Origin: JAPOKJ01 sp031421635
GTDB taxonomy: Bacteria; Pseudomonadota; Gammaproteobacteria; Burkholderiales; Burkholderiaceae_E
Assembly: GCA_031421635.1 (NCBI GenBank)
Contig: JANOPA010000113.1
Span: forward strand, 1-64,000
Direction: 5' to 3'
DNA length: 64,000 nt
Shown in pieces: positions 1 through 8,694 of this stretch; the first letter of the stretch is position 1, and the number at the start of each line of letters is the position of its first letter. The notes under the pieces were generated by a model. The model saw only the letters and a program-made list of their open reading frames with translations. It searched no databases and was not told the DNA's origin. The position numbers were made by a program, and so were the translations under genes.

Positions 1-375
1 GGTCGGCCTGATGTCGGCAAACCACTGGACGGCCCCGAGTTCGAACTGTTTGTACAATTTATGCGTGAGCACGGCAATATCTGGAGCAAGGTGAGTTGCC
101 CTGAGCGTCTCTCAGTCACTGGTCCGAAAGCGCTCAACGGCGAACCCGACCCTTATCGCGACGTGCTTCCTTTTGCGAAACGCATCGTTGAAACTTTCCC
201 TGATCGCGTGCTGTGGGGCACGGATTGGCCACACCCCAATCTAAAGGATCATATGCCCGACGACGGTCTTCTCGTAGACTTTATCCCGCAGATTGCCTCC
301 AGCGCCCAGCTTCAGAAAAAGCTCTTGGTAGATAATCCTATGCGCCTCTACTGGCCCGAAGAAGTTAAAGGTTAA
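1..375 (+). CDS. ligI: 2-pyrone-4,6-dicarboxylate lactonase LigI, C-terminal part (5' end outside window)
   Basis: Hydrolyses 2-pyrone-4,6-dicarboxylate to oxalomesaconate in the protocatechuate 4,5-cleavage pathway; cytoplasmic amidohydrolase (Amidohydro_2 family). The frame is open from base 1 (GRPDVGKPLDG), so the gene starts upstream; the visible 124 residues correspond to the last 40 percent or so of the family. Seen here are the GRPDV strand end, the WGTDWPHPN motif carrying the conserved Asp of the metal/catalytic centre, and the family-typical C-terminus NPMRLYW. It is followed after 2 bp by ligA, so it is clearly in the same operon. The identification rests on the motifs plus the lig neighbours. 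Confidence 0.9.
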   Translation, partial: GRPDVGKPLDGPEFELFVQFMREHGNIWSKVSCPERLSVTGPKALNGEPDPYRDVLPFAKRIVETFPDRVLWGTDWPHPNLKDHMPDDGLLVDFIPQIASSAQLQKKLLVDNPMRLYWPEEVKG

Positions 376-377
376 TC

Positions 378-827
378 ATGTCACTTCACAAACCCTACCT
401 CGACGTTCCGGGGACAACCATTTTCGATGCCGAGCAATCGCGTATGGGTTTCCATCTCAATCAGTTTTGTATGTCCTTAATGAAGGTCGCCAATCGAGAG
501 CGCTTTAAGTCGAATGAACGAGCCTATCTCGATGATTGGCCGATGACTGACGAGCAAAAGCAGGCGGTGCTCGCACGCGATTTGAACTGGTGCATTCGAC
601 TAGGGGGCAACATTTATTTTCTCGCCAAGATTGGGGCTACTGACGGTAAGAGCTTCCAGCAAATGGCCGGCAGCATGACCGGTATGACAGAAGATGAGTA
701 CCGCAACATGATGATCGCGGGTGGTCGTTCAGTCGAGGGCAATCGCTACATTGGCGAAGACGGTGATGCCCAGGCGCATCGTCAGCCGCAGGGTTCGGCG
801 GGCCATAAAGTGATTTCCACCGAGTGA
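378..827 (+). CDS. ligA: Protocatechuate 4,5-dioxygenase alpha subunit LigA
   Basis: Small subunit of the extradiol dioxygenase that opens the ring of protocatechuate between C4 and C5. The 149-residue product has the LigA-type helical core (YLDVPGTTIFD near the N-terminus, then a segment with FKSNERAYLDDW, then LGGNIYFLAKIG), and the usual length for a free-standing alpha chain. In this family the alpha chain caps the active site of the beta chain and carries no metal itself. ATG lies 2 bp after ligI, with AAAGG inside the end of ligI as a plausible ribosome site. Operon: ligI-ligA-ligB-ligC. Confidence 0.93.
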   Translation: MSLHKPYLDVPGTTIFDAEQSRMGFHLNQFCMSLMKVANRERFKSNERAYLDDWPMTDEQKQAVLARDLNWCIRLGGNIYFLAKIGATDGKSFQQMAGSMTGMTEDEYRNMMIAGGRSVEGNRYIGEDGDAQAHRQPQGSAGHKVISTE

Positions 828-876
828 TTCCCAGCCTGATCAAAGCGTGACAACAAGAGCAATTTAAGAGCAACTT

Positions 877-1746
877 ATGGCAAAAATTACCGCCTCCGTT
901 TTTACCTCCCACGTCCCAGCGATTGGCGCTGCGCTCGATCTGGGTAAGACTCACGAGCCTTATTGGCAGCCGGTTTTCAAGGGTTACGAATACTCGAAAC
1001 AGTGGATGAAGGACAATCGTCCCGATGTCATTTTCCTGGTTTTTAATGATCACGCCACAGCATTCAGCCTGGACATGATTCCCACCTTTGCGATTGGCAC
1101 GGCAGCGCAATTTGAACCGGCCGATGAGGGCTGGGGACCACGTCCAGTTCCCGTAGTCAAAGGCCACCCCGCCCTGGCTTCGCACATCGCCCAGTCCGTC
1201 ATTCAAGACGATTTTGACCTCACTATCGTGAATCGCATGGATGTAGACCACGGCCTGACCGTGCCACTCTCATTGATGTGCGGCCAACCGCCTACGGATA
1301 AATTCGAATGGCCCTGCCCGGTGATTCCCTTCGCGGTCAATGTTGTGCAATATCCCATTCCATCTGGGCAACGTTGCTTCCAACTTGGCAAAGCCATTCG
1401 TAAGGCGGTCGAATCGTATGACGAGCCACTCAATGTGCACATCTGGGGCACGGGGGGCATGAGCCATCAGTTGCAGGGGCCACGCGCGGGTTTGATCAAC
1501 AAGGTCTTTGATACCGCTTTTTTAGATAACCTGGTGAGCGATCCACAAGCCGTGGCGGCTATCCCGCATATTGACTATGTGCGAGAAGCGGGCTCAGAAG
1601 GCATTGAGCTGGTGATGTGGCTTATTGCCCGTGGAGCGATGTCTGATGTGAGCGGCGGCAAAGCCCCAAAGCTGAAGCATCGCTTTTATCATGTCCCTGC
1701 TTCCAATACGGCGGTGGGCCACATGATTTTGGAAGAAAGCCAGTAA
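877..1746 (+). CDS. ligB: Protocatechuate 4,5-dioxygenase beta subunit LigB
   Basis: Catalytic, iron(II)-binding subunit of protocatechuate 4,5-dioxygenase, class III extradiol (LigB superfamily); makes 4-carboxy-2-hydroxymuconate-6-semialdehyde. The 289-residue length is typical. His12 (in FTSHVPAIG) and His59 (in FNDHATAF) sit where the two iron histidines are expected, a Glu in the GSEGIELVMW segment (about 241-244) matches the third ligand, and His197 in MSHQLQG is in the position of the catalytic base; these assignments are by motif, not by alignment. Lies 49 bp after ligA and 70 bp before ligC. Confidence 0.95.
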   Translation: MAKITASVFTSHVPAIGAALDLGKTHEPYWQPVFKGYEYSKQWMKDNRPDVIFLVFNDHATAFSLDMIPTFAIGTAAQFEPADEGWGPRPVPVVKGHPALASHIAQSVIQDDFDLTIVNRMDVDHGLTVPLSLMCGQPPTDKFEWPCPVIPFAVNVVQYPIPSGQRCFQLGKAIRKAVESYDEPLNVHIWGTGGMSHQLQGPRAGLINKVFDTAFLDNLVSDPQAVAAIPHIDYVREAGSEGIELVMWLIARGAMSDVSGGKAPKLKHRFYHVPASNTAVGHMILEESQ

Positions 1747-1816
1747 AAGGTATGTCGCGAGTGGTCCTTCACCCGCAGTAAATCACTCCCATCCAAGAAA
1801 GAAGCGAGAGTTATAG

Positions 1817-2776
1817 ATGAGTAAGACGATTAAAGTTGCCTTAGCGGGCGCGGGTGCCTTCGGAGTAAAGCATCTCGACGGTATCAAAAACATCGACGGC
1901 GTCGAAGTGATTTCCTTGATTGGTCGGACCTTCGATAGCACCAAGGAAGTGGCCGACAAGTACGGAATCAAGCATGTCACCACCAACCTTGCAGACAGTC
2001 TGGCTTTATTGGAAGTCGACGCGGTCATTTTATGCACTCCCACCCAGATGCATGCCGAGCAAAGCCTGGCTTGCTTGCAGGCGGGCAAGCACGTGCAAGT
2101 TGAAATCCCCCTGGCAGATAGTTTAAAAGGTGCCGAGAGTGTCGTCGCCCTTCAGAAAAAAACCGGGCTAGTGGCCATGTGCGGACACACCAGGCGCTTC
2201 AATCCAAGCCATCAATTTGTGTTCAACAAAATCAAGGCAGGTGAGTTCAATATCCAACAACTGGATGTTCAAACTTACTTTTTTCGCCGTAGCAATATTA
2301 ATGCACTTGGTAACGCCCGTAGTTGGACCGATCACCTGCTTTGGCATCACGCAGCGCACACCGTCGATTTGTTTGCCTACATGTGCAACAGCCCGATTGT
2401 TCAGGCCAATGCCTTACAAGGGCCGATTCATCCTAATCTTGGCATTGCCATGGACATGAGCATTCAATTGAAGGCTGCCAATGGGGCAATTTGCACCTTG
2501 AGCTTGAGCTTTAACAACGATGGTCCGCTCGGCACCTTCTTCCGTTATATCGGTGACACTGGTACCTATCTGGCACGCTACGATGATCTATTCAGTGGCA
2601 AGGAAGAGAAGATCGATGTTAGCAAGGTCGATGTTTCAATGAACGGTATCGAGCTACAAGATCGTGAGTTCTTCGCGGCGATTCGAGAGGGTCGTGAGCC
2701 GAACTCCAGTGTTGCTAAAGTATTTGCATGTTACGAGGTGTTGCATAAGCTTGAGCAACAACTTCAAATGGCCTGA
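1817..2776 (+). CDS. ligC: 4-carboxy-2-hydroxymuconate-6-semialdehyde dehydrogenase LigC
   Basis: Oxidises the hemiacetal form of 4-carboxy-2-hydroxymuconate semialdehyde with NAD(P)+ to 2-pyrone-4,6-dicarboxylate, the substrate of LigI. Gfo/Idh/MocA-type fold: N-terminal Rossmann motif GAGAFGVKHL (residues about 10-20), then TPTQMHAEQSLACLQAGKHV typical of the family, then the C-terminal sheet domain. 319 residues is the usual length. The start is supported by GCGAGAG upstream of ATG. Product, substrate and neighbours make a complete three-step module ligB to ligC to ligI. Confidence 0.92.
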   Translation: MSKTIKVALAGAGAFGVKHLDGIKNIDGVEVISLIGRTFDSTKEVADKYGIKHVTTNLADSLALLEVDAVILCTPTQMHAEQSLACLQAGKHVQVEIPLADSLKGAESVVALQKKTGLVAMCGHTRRFNPSHQFVFNKIKAGEFNIQQLDVQTYFFRRSNINALGNARSWTDHLLWHHAAHTVDLFAYMCNSPIVQANALQGPIHPNLGIAMDMSIQLKAANGAICTLSLSFNNDGPLGTFFRYIGDTGTYLARYDDLFSGKEEKIDVSKVDVSMNGIELQDREFFAAIREGREPNSSVAKVFACYEVLHKLEQQLQMA

Positions 2777-2843
2777 GCGCAAGTTCAGGCTAAGGCTCAA
2801 GCCCGTGATGAGCAAACACCAAACTACGACAAAGTAACCCTCT

Positions 2844-3851
2844 ATGAAAACTAGAAACCTCGGCCCCTTCCAGGTCTCTGCGATTAGCCTTGGCTGTATG
2901 AACTTAAGCCACGCTTACGGCGTGCCAGTGTCGGCTGAACAAGGCGAACGCGTCTTGCTGGCGGCACTGGACGAAGGCGTCACCATGTTTGATACCGCAG
3001 CACTCTACGGGTTCGGCGCCAACGAAACTTTACTAGGCCGAGTGTTGGCCAAGCATCGCCAACGCTTTACCTTGGCCAGTAAATGTGGCATTCAAGGCAC
3101 TGATGTGGCCGGCGACGGAAAGCTCGTGCGCGTGATCGATGGACGGCCTGAAACTATTCGTGCGATCTGCGAAGCGTCTCTAAAGCGTCTACAAACCGAT
3201 GTGATCGATCTTTACTATTTACATCGTTGGGACAAAAAGATTCCGATTGAAGAGAGCATTGGTGCGCTCAGCGAACTCGTGCGCACGGGTAAAATTCGCG
3301 CGATAGGGTTGAGCGAAGTATCGGCCAGCACCTTGCGAAAGGCCCATGCCGTACATCCCATCGCCGCTGTGCAAACCGAATACTCATTGTGGAGTCGCAA
3401 TGCGGAGATCGCCGTTCTTGAGGCCTGCAAGGAACTGGGAAGCACGTTCGTGGCTTTCAGCCCCCTGACGCGGGGTTTTCTTTGCGGAGAACTCTTGGAC
3501 GTAAGCACTCTCGATGCCAAAGATATTCGGCGTGGCATGCCGCGCTTCAGCGCCGAGAATTACGCGAAAAACCTGGAGCTCCTACCGCCTTATTTGGCGC
3601 TCGCTAGAGAGACTGGATGTACTCCGGCTCAGCTTGCCTTGGCATGGTTGTTACACAAAGCGGAGCATATTATTCCGATCCCGGGCACGACCAACCTTGC
3701 ACACTTATTGGACAATTTGAGTGCTGCTGAAGTCAAACTCTCTGCCGAAACGATCGCCAAACTTGAACGTCTGATCAACCCACAAACAGTGGTTGGAAAC
3801 CGTTACAACGAACAAAACAACCTCGAGGTGGATACCGAGGTGTTTGCCTAA
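2844..3851 (+). CDS. Aldo/keto reductase
   Basis: NADPH-dependent aldo/keto reductase of the (beta/alpha)8 fold. The catalytic tetrad can be seen: Asp in MFDTAALYG, Tyr in the same motif, Lys in LASKCG and His in YLHRWD. The C-terminal half has the IPIPGTTN cofactor-binding segment and ends at residue 335, a normal length. It follows ligC by 67 bp on the same strand, so it could reduce an aldehyde or keto intermediate of aromatic catabolism, but that is only inference from position; members of this broad family (AKR11-13-like) act on many carbonyls. No clear terminator separates it from ligC. Confidence 0.85.
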   Translation: MKTRNLGPFQVSAISLGCMNLSHAYGVPVSAEQGERVLLAALDEGVTMFDTAALYGFGANETLLGRVLAKHRQRFTLASKCGIQGTDVAGDGKLVRVIDGRPETIRAICEASLKRLQTDVIDLYYLHRWDKKIPIEESIGALSELVRTGKIRAIGLSEVSASTLRKAHAVHPIAAVQTEYSLWSRNAEIAVLEACKELGSTFVAFSPLTRGFLCGELLDVSTLDAKDIRRGMPRFSAENYAKNLELLPPYLALARETGCTPAQLALAWLLHKAEHIIPIPGTTNLAHLLDNLSAAEVKLSAETIAKLERLINPQTVVGNRYNEQNNLEVDTEVFA

Positions 3852-3877
3852 GCGCCTTCAAGCACCCCACAGACCTA

Positions 3878-5011
3878 TTACGCGGCTTTCACGAGCAAGG
3901 TGCTCGTGGGTCGACCCTTAAAGTCGGTCCAGCAGCGCTCGGTAAAGTTATACAGCTTGCATTTGCCAGCGGTTTCAAAGTACCAGCGCCAAGAAAATTG
4001 CTGAATCACGATGCGTTCAGGCAGCATGTTCTCGAGCTTCGACTGGGCTTGCCGTAAACGATAGAGAGGAATACTCATATCGACGTGATGAGCCGTGTGC
4101 TCCATGATATGGTGCATCAAGGCACCAATACGCATTGGGAAAGTAAGATGCACCGTTGTAGACACGAATGGCTGAGCCTTCGCCCAAGCCGTGCGCTCGT
4201 CATGCCAGGAAACAGCCGTGTGGGTGTGATGAACATACACCACGAAGCCAATCATCGCGCACCAGAACATAAACGGCACAACAAATCCCATGAAAAGGGT
4301 TAGCAAAATAGACTGGCCGCTCAACACCGCCGCAATCCAAAGCGCCGCGATCCACACTAAAGCATAGGCCGTAACGAGAATGTTGTCCCACAAAAACACC
4401 GAACGGCGGGTTGGCATATGGTCGCTGTTTGGATAAAACATGCGACGCCACCAGATTTCGATCATGTAGTACAGGCCAGGGGCCCAACCACTGCGGTACA
4501 AGCGCTCCATAAAGCGACGCATCGGAGGCAAAGCCTTAAACTCCTCGGCCGTCATCGGCGCCCATACAAAATCTACACCTTTCAGATTGGTATAGCCGTG
4601 GTGAACCACGTTGTGTCCGATATCCCAAAGACTAAAAGGGGTTAAAGAAGACATAAACGCGGCTCGTCCAAGCCACTTGTTGAGGGTGCGATTTGGCGTC
4701 AGGCTTTGATGGCAGCCGTCGTGACCGATGATAAAGATGCGGCCGATCATGAAACCCGCCGCCATGCCGCAAAGCAGTTTCAAAGCCCAATGATCAAACG
4801 CGACAGTGCCGCTCAATAGGCCGACAAGAATGGTGTAGTCAAGAAGCAGCAACAGGATCGGGTACAACACCACCCTTTGCGCCAAGGGAATCAGCCAAGT
4901 GCGAATCACCTTACGATGAGGCATGGGGAGATGAGGGGCGATGGGAACTTCGAGAGCTGGGCTTGAAGGGTGCTTATTCGGTACAGACTGGGATGGAGCA
5001 ACGTCAGACAT
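3878..5011 (-). CDS. Membrane fatty acid desaturase
   Basis: Integral membrane di-iron desaturase that introduces a double bond in an acyl chain (lipid- or CoA-linked). Three histidine boxes are present in the standard order: HDGCH (about residue 120), HNVVHH (about 155) and HHIMEHTAHH near residue 310, plus four to five hydrophobic segments. The box pattern HDxxH / HNxxHH / HxxHH is that of the delta-12/omega-6-like and related bacterial desaturases, but regiospecificity cannot be read from the sequence. 377 residues with a Pro-rich cytosolic N-terminus. Convergent with the aldo/keto reductase (26 bp apart), so not part of the lig operon. Confidence 0.88.
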   Translation of the reverse strand: MSDVAPSQSVPNKHPSSPALEVPIAPHLPMPHRKVIRTWLIPLAQRVVLYPILLLLLDYTILVGLLSGTVAFDHWALKLLCGMAAGFMIGRIFIIGHDGCHQSLTPNRTLNKWLGRAAFMSSLTPFSLWDIGHNVVHHGYTNLKGVDFVWAPMTAEEFKALPPMRRFMERLYRSGWAPGLYYMIEIWWRRMFYPNSDHMPTRRSVFLWDNILVTAYALVWIAALWIAAVLSGQSILLTLFMGFVVPFMFWCAMIGFVVYVHHTHTAVSWHDERTAWAKAQPFVSTTVHLTFPMRIGALMHHIMEHTAHHVDMSIPLYRLRQAQSKLENMLPERIVIQQFSWRWYFETAGKCKLYNFTERCWTDFKGRPTSTLLVKAA

Positions 5012-5186
5012 AAAGGGGTTGATGCGGCTTTAAAAAGTTTGTTTAAGGTCTTTTAGTCGAGATGACCGATCCTTGCTTACCGATTGATTACCCCTATTAG
5101 GCGGGTAAAGGCGGCTTAAATTAGGTAAGGCGGCACGCTCGATTCTAGTGCTAAGTCTCTAATTTTACTTGAGTTTTGGTCACAAA

Positions 5187-5201
5187 GGTGGGAAGCCCAC
5201 C
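5187..5201 (-). terminator. Short hairpin, possible terminator of the ygiQ-side transcript
   Basis: A perfect 6-bp inverted repeat GGTGGG/CCCACC with a 3-base loop lies 3 bp downstream of the stop at 5204 on the minus strand and is followed by TTTG. The T tract is short, so termination is possible but not certain. Its position just after the small relic ORF suggests that the relic was once a transcribed gene. Confidence 0.4.
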
Positions 5202-5203
5202 CT

Positions 5204-5483
5204 TTAGCGCTTAAGTTGAATCACGTAGTACGAGGCGAAGTGGCCCAGAAGTGTTTGACATAACATTTCATCAAGCCCCTGCAACCAGGGTCGGCCCATC
5301 CAGGAAAGCGACGGATTGGGAATAAAAGCAGGCCCTGCCAGCGGGAAATTGCCAATCCGGCCCCGCCCACAGAGCGAACAGAGCAATGCTCACAGCAGTG
5401 TCACCGTGCCAGCCTGAGGCAAATCGCCGCCCGATTCGACGCCGGGAAGCTAGCTCGTCGTAATAGTCAATAACCGGTTGCAT
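5204..5483 (-). pseudogene. Small frameshifted relic of unknown function downstream of ygiQ
   Basis: Two overlapping reading frames together give one protein-like sequence. Frame one starts at ATG 5483, 19 bp after the ygiQ stop, and reads DYYDELASRRRIG, then ALFALWAGPDWQF; at about 5345 the sense continues in the next frame as PLAGPAFIPNPSLSWMGRP, ending with LLGHFASYYVIQLKR at TAA 5204. A single-base indel around 5340-5350 would explain this. I do not recognise the family. It could also be chance overlap of two spurious frames; the hairpin right after its stop favours a former gene. Confidence 0.35.
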
Positions 5484-5502
5484 GCTTTGCTACTACCGAC
5501 GA

Positions 5503-8076
5503 TTAACCCTTACGACCTTTACTCGGACGGCGCGCTTGCCCCCCGGTATCACCACGCGCCCCGGTAACACGAGGGGGCAAGCCGGTATGCTGAGTAAGAA
5601 TCTGACCTTTAACTGGCGCTAACCGCCGCCCCACCGTCGCCGCGGGCACAAGCCGCTCTGCTTTGCTTGCAGCAGCAGCAAAAGAGGCTGGACTCATGCG
5701 CGCCGAAGGGCTCAGCTTAGCTTCTGAATCAAAGGGCAGGCCAGCGCGGCCAACTACAGTTCGCGCGCCTGCGCCACTGCCTCGCGAACCTGAGAAGGTT
5801 TGCGCAGGACGCATTGAGCTGCCAGGGGCCGAGGTAGAGTTTTTCCTACGAGCACTTTGGTAACTGCCATCGGTGACGGGTTGGAAGGTGGGGATTAAAT
5901 GATGCTTGCCATTTCCAATCAAATCTGCACGACCCATGCTCTTCAAAGCGTCACGTAACACTGGCCAATTATTGGCATCGTGATAGCGCAAGAAGGCTTT
6001 GTGCAAGCGACGGCGACGATCTCCGCGGACAATATCGACCGTTTCGCTGCTGCGAGTCACTTTACGCAAAGGGTTGCGATTGCTGTGATACATGGCCGTG
6101 GCCGTGGCCATCGGCGAGGGATAGAAGGTTTGAACTTGATCTGCCCTAAAGCCATTACGCTTAAGCCAGATCGCAAGATTCATCATGTCCTCATCACTTG
6201 TGCCTGGATGGGCAGCGATAAAGTAGGGAATCAGGTATTGCTTCTTACCGGCTTCGGCGCTGAACTTGTCAAACATTTGCTTGAACTTGTCGTAACTGCC
6301 AATGCCTGGCTTCATCATCTTGGTGAGAGGCCCTTGCTCGGTATGCTCAGGAGCGATTTTAAGATACCCACCCACATGATGCTGAACGAGTTCTTTGACA
6401 TACTCGGGAGACTTTACCGCCAAGTCATAACGCAAGCCAGAGCCAATCAAAATTTTCTTGATGCCACTCAGCTTGCGGCCACGACGATACATGCTGATCA
6501 AAGGACCGTGATCGGTATTTAGATTGCTACAAATATCAGGGTATACGCAGCTCGGTTTGCGGCAAGCCGATTCGATTTCGGGGCTTTTGCAACCAATGCG
6601 GTACATGTTTGCCGTGGGCCCGCCAAGATCGGAAATCACCCCCGTAAAACCACTGACTTTATCGCGAATATCTTCAATCTCTTTAATCACCGAGTCTTCC
6701 GAGCGGCTCTGAATAATGCGCCCTTCATGCTCAGTGATCGAACAAAAAGTACATCCACCAAAGCAACCGCGCATGATGTTCACGCTAAAGCGGATCATCT
6801 CCCAGGCGGGAATTTTAGTGGCGCCATCGTGTCCACCGTGCTCGTCGGCGTAAGAAGGATGCGGACTCCGCGCATACGGTAGCCCAAACACCAAATCCAT
6901 TTCTTCAGTACTAAGCGGTATTGGAGGCGGATTAATCCACACATCTCGCGCCGTTGGGCCTTCACCGTGAGCTTGCACCAAGCTACGAGCATTGCCGGGA
7001 TTGGTCTCAAGGTGCAGAACGCGGTTGGCGTGCGCATAGAGCACCGGGTCACTCTTGACTTGCTCGTAGGACGGTAGACGAATGACCGAGCGATCGCGTG
7101 GCGGTACCTTGATCGAACCCTTGGATTGCAGTTTTGGATTGGGCACAAAGTTTAGAACTTGGGCAGTGGCACTTAAACCATTGCTATACGTAGCATCGGC
7201 GGCCTTAGCAACTTCAGCGGCCTGATCGTCTTTTTCGCAAGTCGTGCCCTGGGCCTTCGCCTGCTCAGAGGTTGTCATGTAAGGATTGACATGCGACTCG
7301 ACTCGACCCGGAGCATCGACATCGGTTGAGTTAATCTCGAACCAACCGTGGCGCTTTTCGTCGTCAGGGCGGCGTACGAAGGCGGTGCCGCGCACATCAG
7401 TAATATTGAGAATCGGTTCGCGCGCGGCCAGTCGATGGGCAATTTCAACAATCGCGCGGTCGGCGTTGCCGTACAAAAGCAAGTCGCTCTTGGCATCGAC
7501 CACGATCGAGCGGCGCACTTTATCTTGCCAATAATCGTAATGCGCAATACGTCGCAGTGATCCCTCAATTCCACCGAGGATAATAGGCACATCGCCGTAA
7601 GCTTCGCGGCAACGCTGGCTATACACAATGGCAGCGCGGTCAGGCCGCTTGCCGCCAACATCGCCCGCCGTGTAGGCGTCATCACTGCGCACTTTTCGAT
7701 CCGCCGTATAACGGTTGATCATTGAGTCCATATTGCCCGAAGTGACTCCAAAAAACAGATTGGGCTTACCAAGAATTTTGAAAGGGTCGGCGCTCTGCCA
7801 ATCGGGTTGGGCAATGATGCCGACCCGAAAACCTTGCGACTCCAACATGCGTCCAATCACCGCCATGCCGAAGCTCGGGTGATCAACATAGGCGTCGCCT
7901 GTCACGATGATAATGTCGCAGCTATCCCAGCCGAGCGTTTCCATCTCAGCACGATTCATTGGCAAAAATGGGGCCGTGCCGAAGCGTGCCGCCCAGTACT
8001 TGCGGTAACTACTGAGGGATTTCGCGGGGCGCGGAAAGAGGGAGACGTCTTGGTAGACGCTTAAGCTGCTGGACAT
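5503..8076 (-). CDS. ygiQ: YgiQ family radical SAM protein (UPF0313)
   Basis: Large radical S-adenosylmethionine enzyme of the YgiQ family, whose reaction is not established. The 4Fe-4S motif CFGGCTFCS lies near residue 435, followed by a typical radical SAM barrel (GGPTANMYRIGC, LIGSGLRYDL, LKIAPEHT, YFIAAHPGTSDEDM). The N-terminal domain holds the family signature (DVSLFPRPAKSLS, GDAYVDHPSFG, GGIEGSLRRIAHYDYW). The 857 residues exceed the roughly 740 of E. coli YgiQ because of a basic, Ser/Ala/Arg-rich C-terminal tail of about 100 residues that looks disordered. ATG is preceded by AAGG. Confidence 0.9.
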   Translation of the reverse strand: MSSSLSVYQDVSLFPRPAKSLSSYRKYWAARFGTAPFLPMNRAEMETLGWDSCDIIIVTGDAYVDHPSFGMAVIGRMLESQGFRVGIIAQPDWQSADPFKILGKPNLFFGVTSGNMDSMINRYTADRKVRSDDAYTAGDVGGKRPDRAAIVYSQRCREAYGDVPIILGGIEGSLRRIAHYDYWQDKVRRSIVVDAKSDLLLYGNADRAIVEIAHRLAAREPILNITDVRGTAFVRRPDDEKRHGWFEINSTDVDAPGRVESHVNPYMTTSEQAKAQGTTCEKDDQAAEVAKAADATYSNGLSATAQVLNFVPNPKLQSKGSIKVPPRDRSVIRLPSYEQVKSDPVLYAHANRVLHLETNPGNARSLVQAHGEGPTARDVWINPPPIPLSTEEMDLVFGLPYARSPHPSYADEHGGHDGATKIPAWEMIRFSVNIMRGCFGGCTFCSITEHEGRIIQSRSEDSVIKEIEDIRDKVSGFTGVISDLGGPTANMYRIGCKSPEIESACRKPSCVYPDICSNLNTDHGPLISMYRRGRKLSGIKKILIGSGLRYDLAVKSPEYVKELVQHHVGGYLKIAPEHTEQGPLTKMMKPGIGSYDKFKQMFDKFSAEAGKKQYLIPYFIAAHPGTSDEDMMNLAIWLKRNGFRADQVQTFYPSPMATATAMYHSNRNPLRKVTRSSETVDIVRGDRRRRLHKAFLRYHDANNWPVLRDALKSMGRADLIGNGKHHLIPTFQPVTDGSYQSARRKNSTSAPGSSMRPAQTFSGSRGSGAGARTVVGRAGLPFDSEAKLSPSARMSPASFAAAASKAERLVPAATVGRRLAPVKGQILTQHTGLPPRVTGARGDTGGQARRPSKGRKG

Positions 8077-8158
8077 GGGCTACCTTGTAAGGGGCGAATT
8101 CTACTCCCTTGGGGGGTGGGAAAGATACTCTACTTTTAGGGCAGCCCACTAGGAAGCG

Positions 8159-8548
8159 CTAAATCTTGGTTTTACGCCTCGGCTTCGGCTTGGCTTTTGC
8201 CTCCAAGGCACAGCTTAGGGCAAGTCGCGCCCAAGGAAGCATTTCGCCAGGAGATTCCATCGCAGAATCGGGCGCCGAATAGTAATTGAGCGAATTTTCT
8301 TTATCTTTTGCCTGGTAAGCGAAGCGTACGCACCCTGCAGCTTCGTACTGCTCGCGGGTCTGGTCACTCGCTTTGAGATACAACCTTTCGTTATTGCCGG
8401 TCCCCTTGGGTGACAAATCGACAATCCAGGCGACCGAAAGGCCTTCAATGTAAATTGCCCAGCCACCGAACATACGTTTGGCAACGGGCTCTCCGACACA
8501 GGAGAGCAGTTCACAGCAGTGGTCTGCAAAGTCTTTTGAGGAGGCCAT
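8159..8548 (-). CDS. TfoX N-terminal domain protein
   Basis: Small protein with the TfoX/Sxy N-terminal domain, a fold found in competence regulators and many uncharacterised proteins. Recognisable features are KRMFGGWAIYIEGLSVAWI, the strand with LYLKASDQTREQYEAAG, and the end segment ESPGEMLPWARLALSCA, then a basic tail of KPRRK type. I chose ATG 8548 because the family domain begins right there (MASSKDFADHC). The frame stays open to a GTG at 8683, which would add 45 residues not typical of the domain and leave only 11 bp to the divergent monooxygenase gene. Stop is TAG. Function in this organism is unknown. Confidence 0.75.
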   Translation of the reverse strand: MASSKDFADHCCELLSCVGEPVAKRMFGGWAIYIEGLSVAWIVDLSPKGTGNNERLYLKASDQTREQYEAAGCVRFAYQAKDKENSLNYYSAPDSAMESPGEMLPWARLALSCALEAKAKPKPRRKTKI

Positions 8549-8694
8549 CGCCAATTTTGACACAAGCCAGGCAAAGGTTTTCCGGTCCGCAACAAGACTA
8601 ATTGCAAGTTCAGCATTATCGTCAGAGAATTCGAATCCGACAGCCCTGTATCCAGGGGCCTGAACTTTTTCCAACGTTGACACAACCCTATTAG

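Noticed and set aside
637..1251. Long minus-strand open frame (204 codons) opposite ligA and ligB
   Set aside because: Shadow of two clear genes; composition rich in Cys, Arg, His and no recognisable motif.
5980..6522. 180-codon plus-strand open frame inside ygiQ
   Set aside because: Antisense of a conserved radical SAM domain; no ribosome site or family features.
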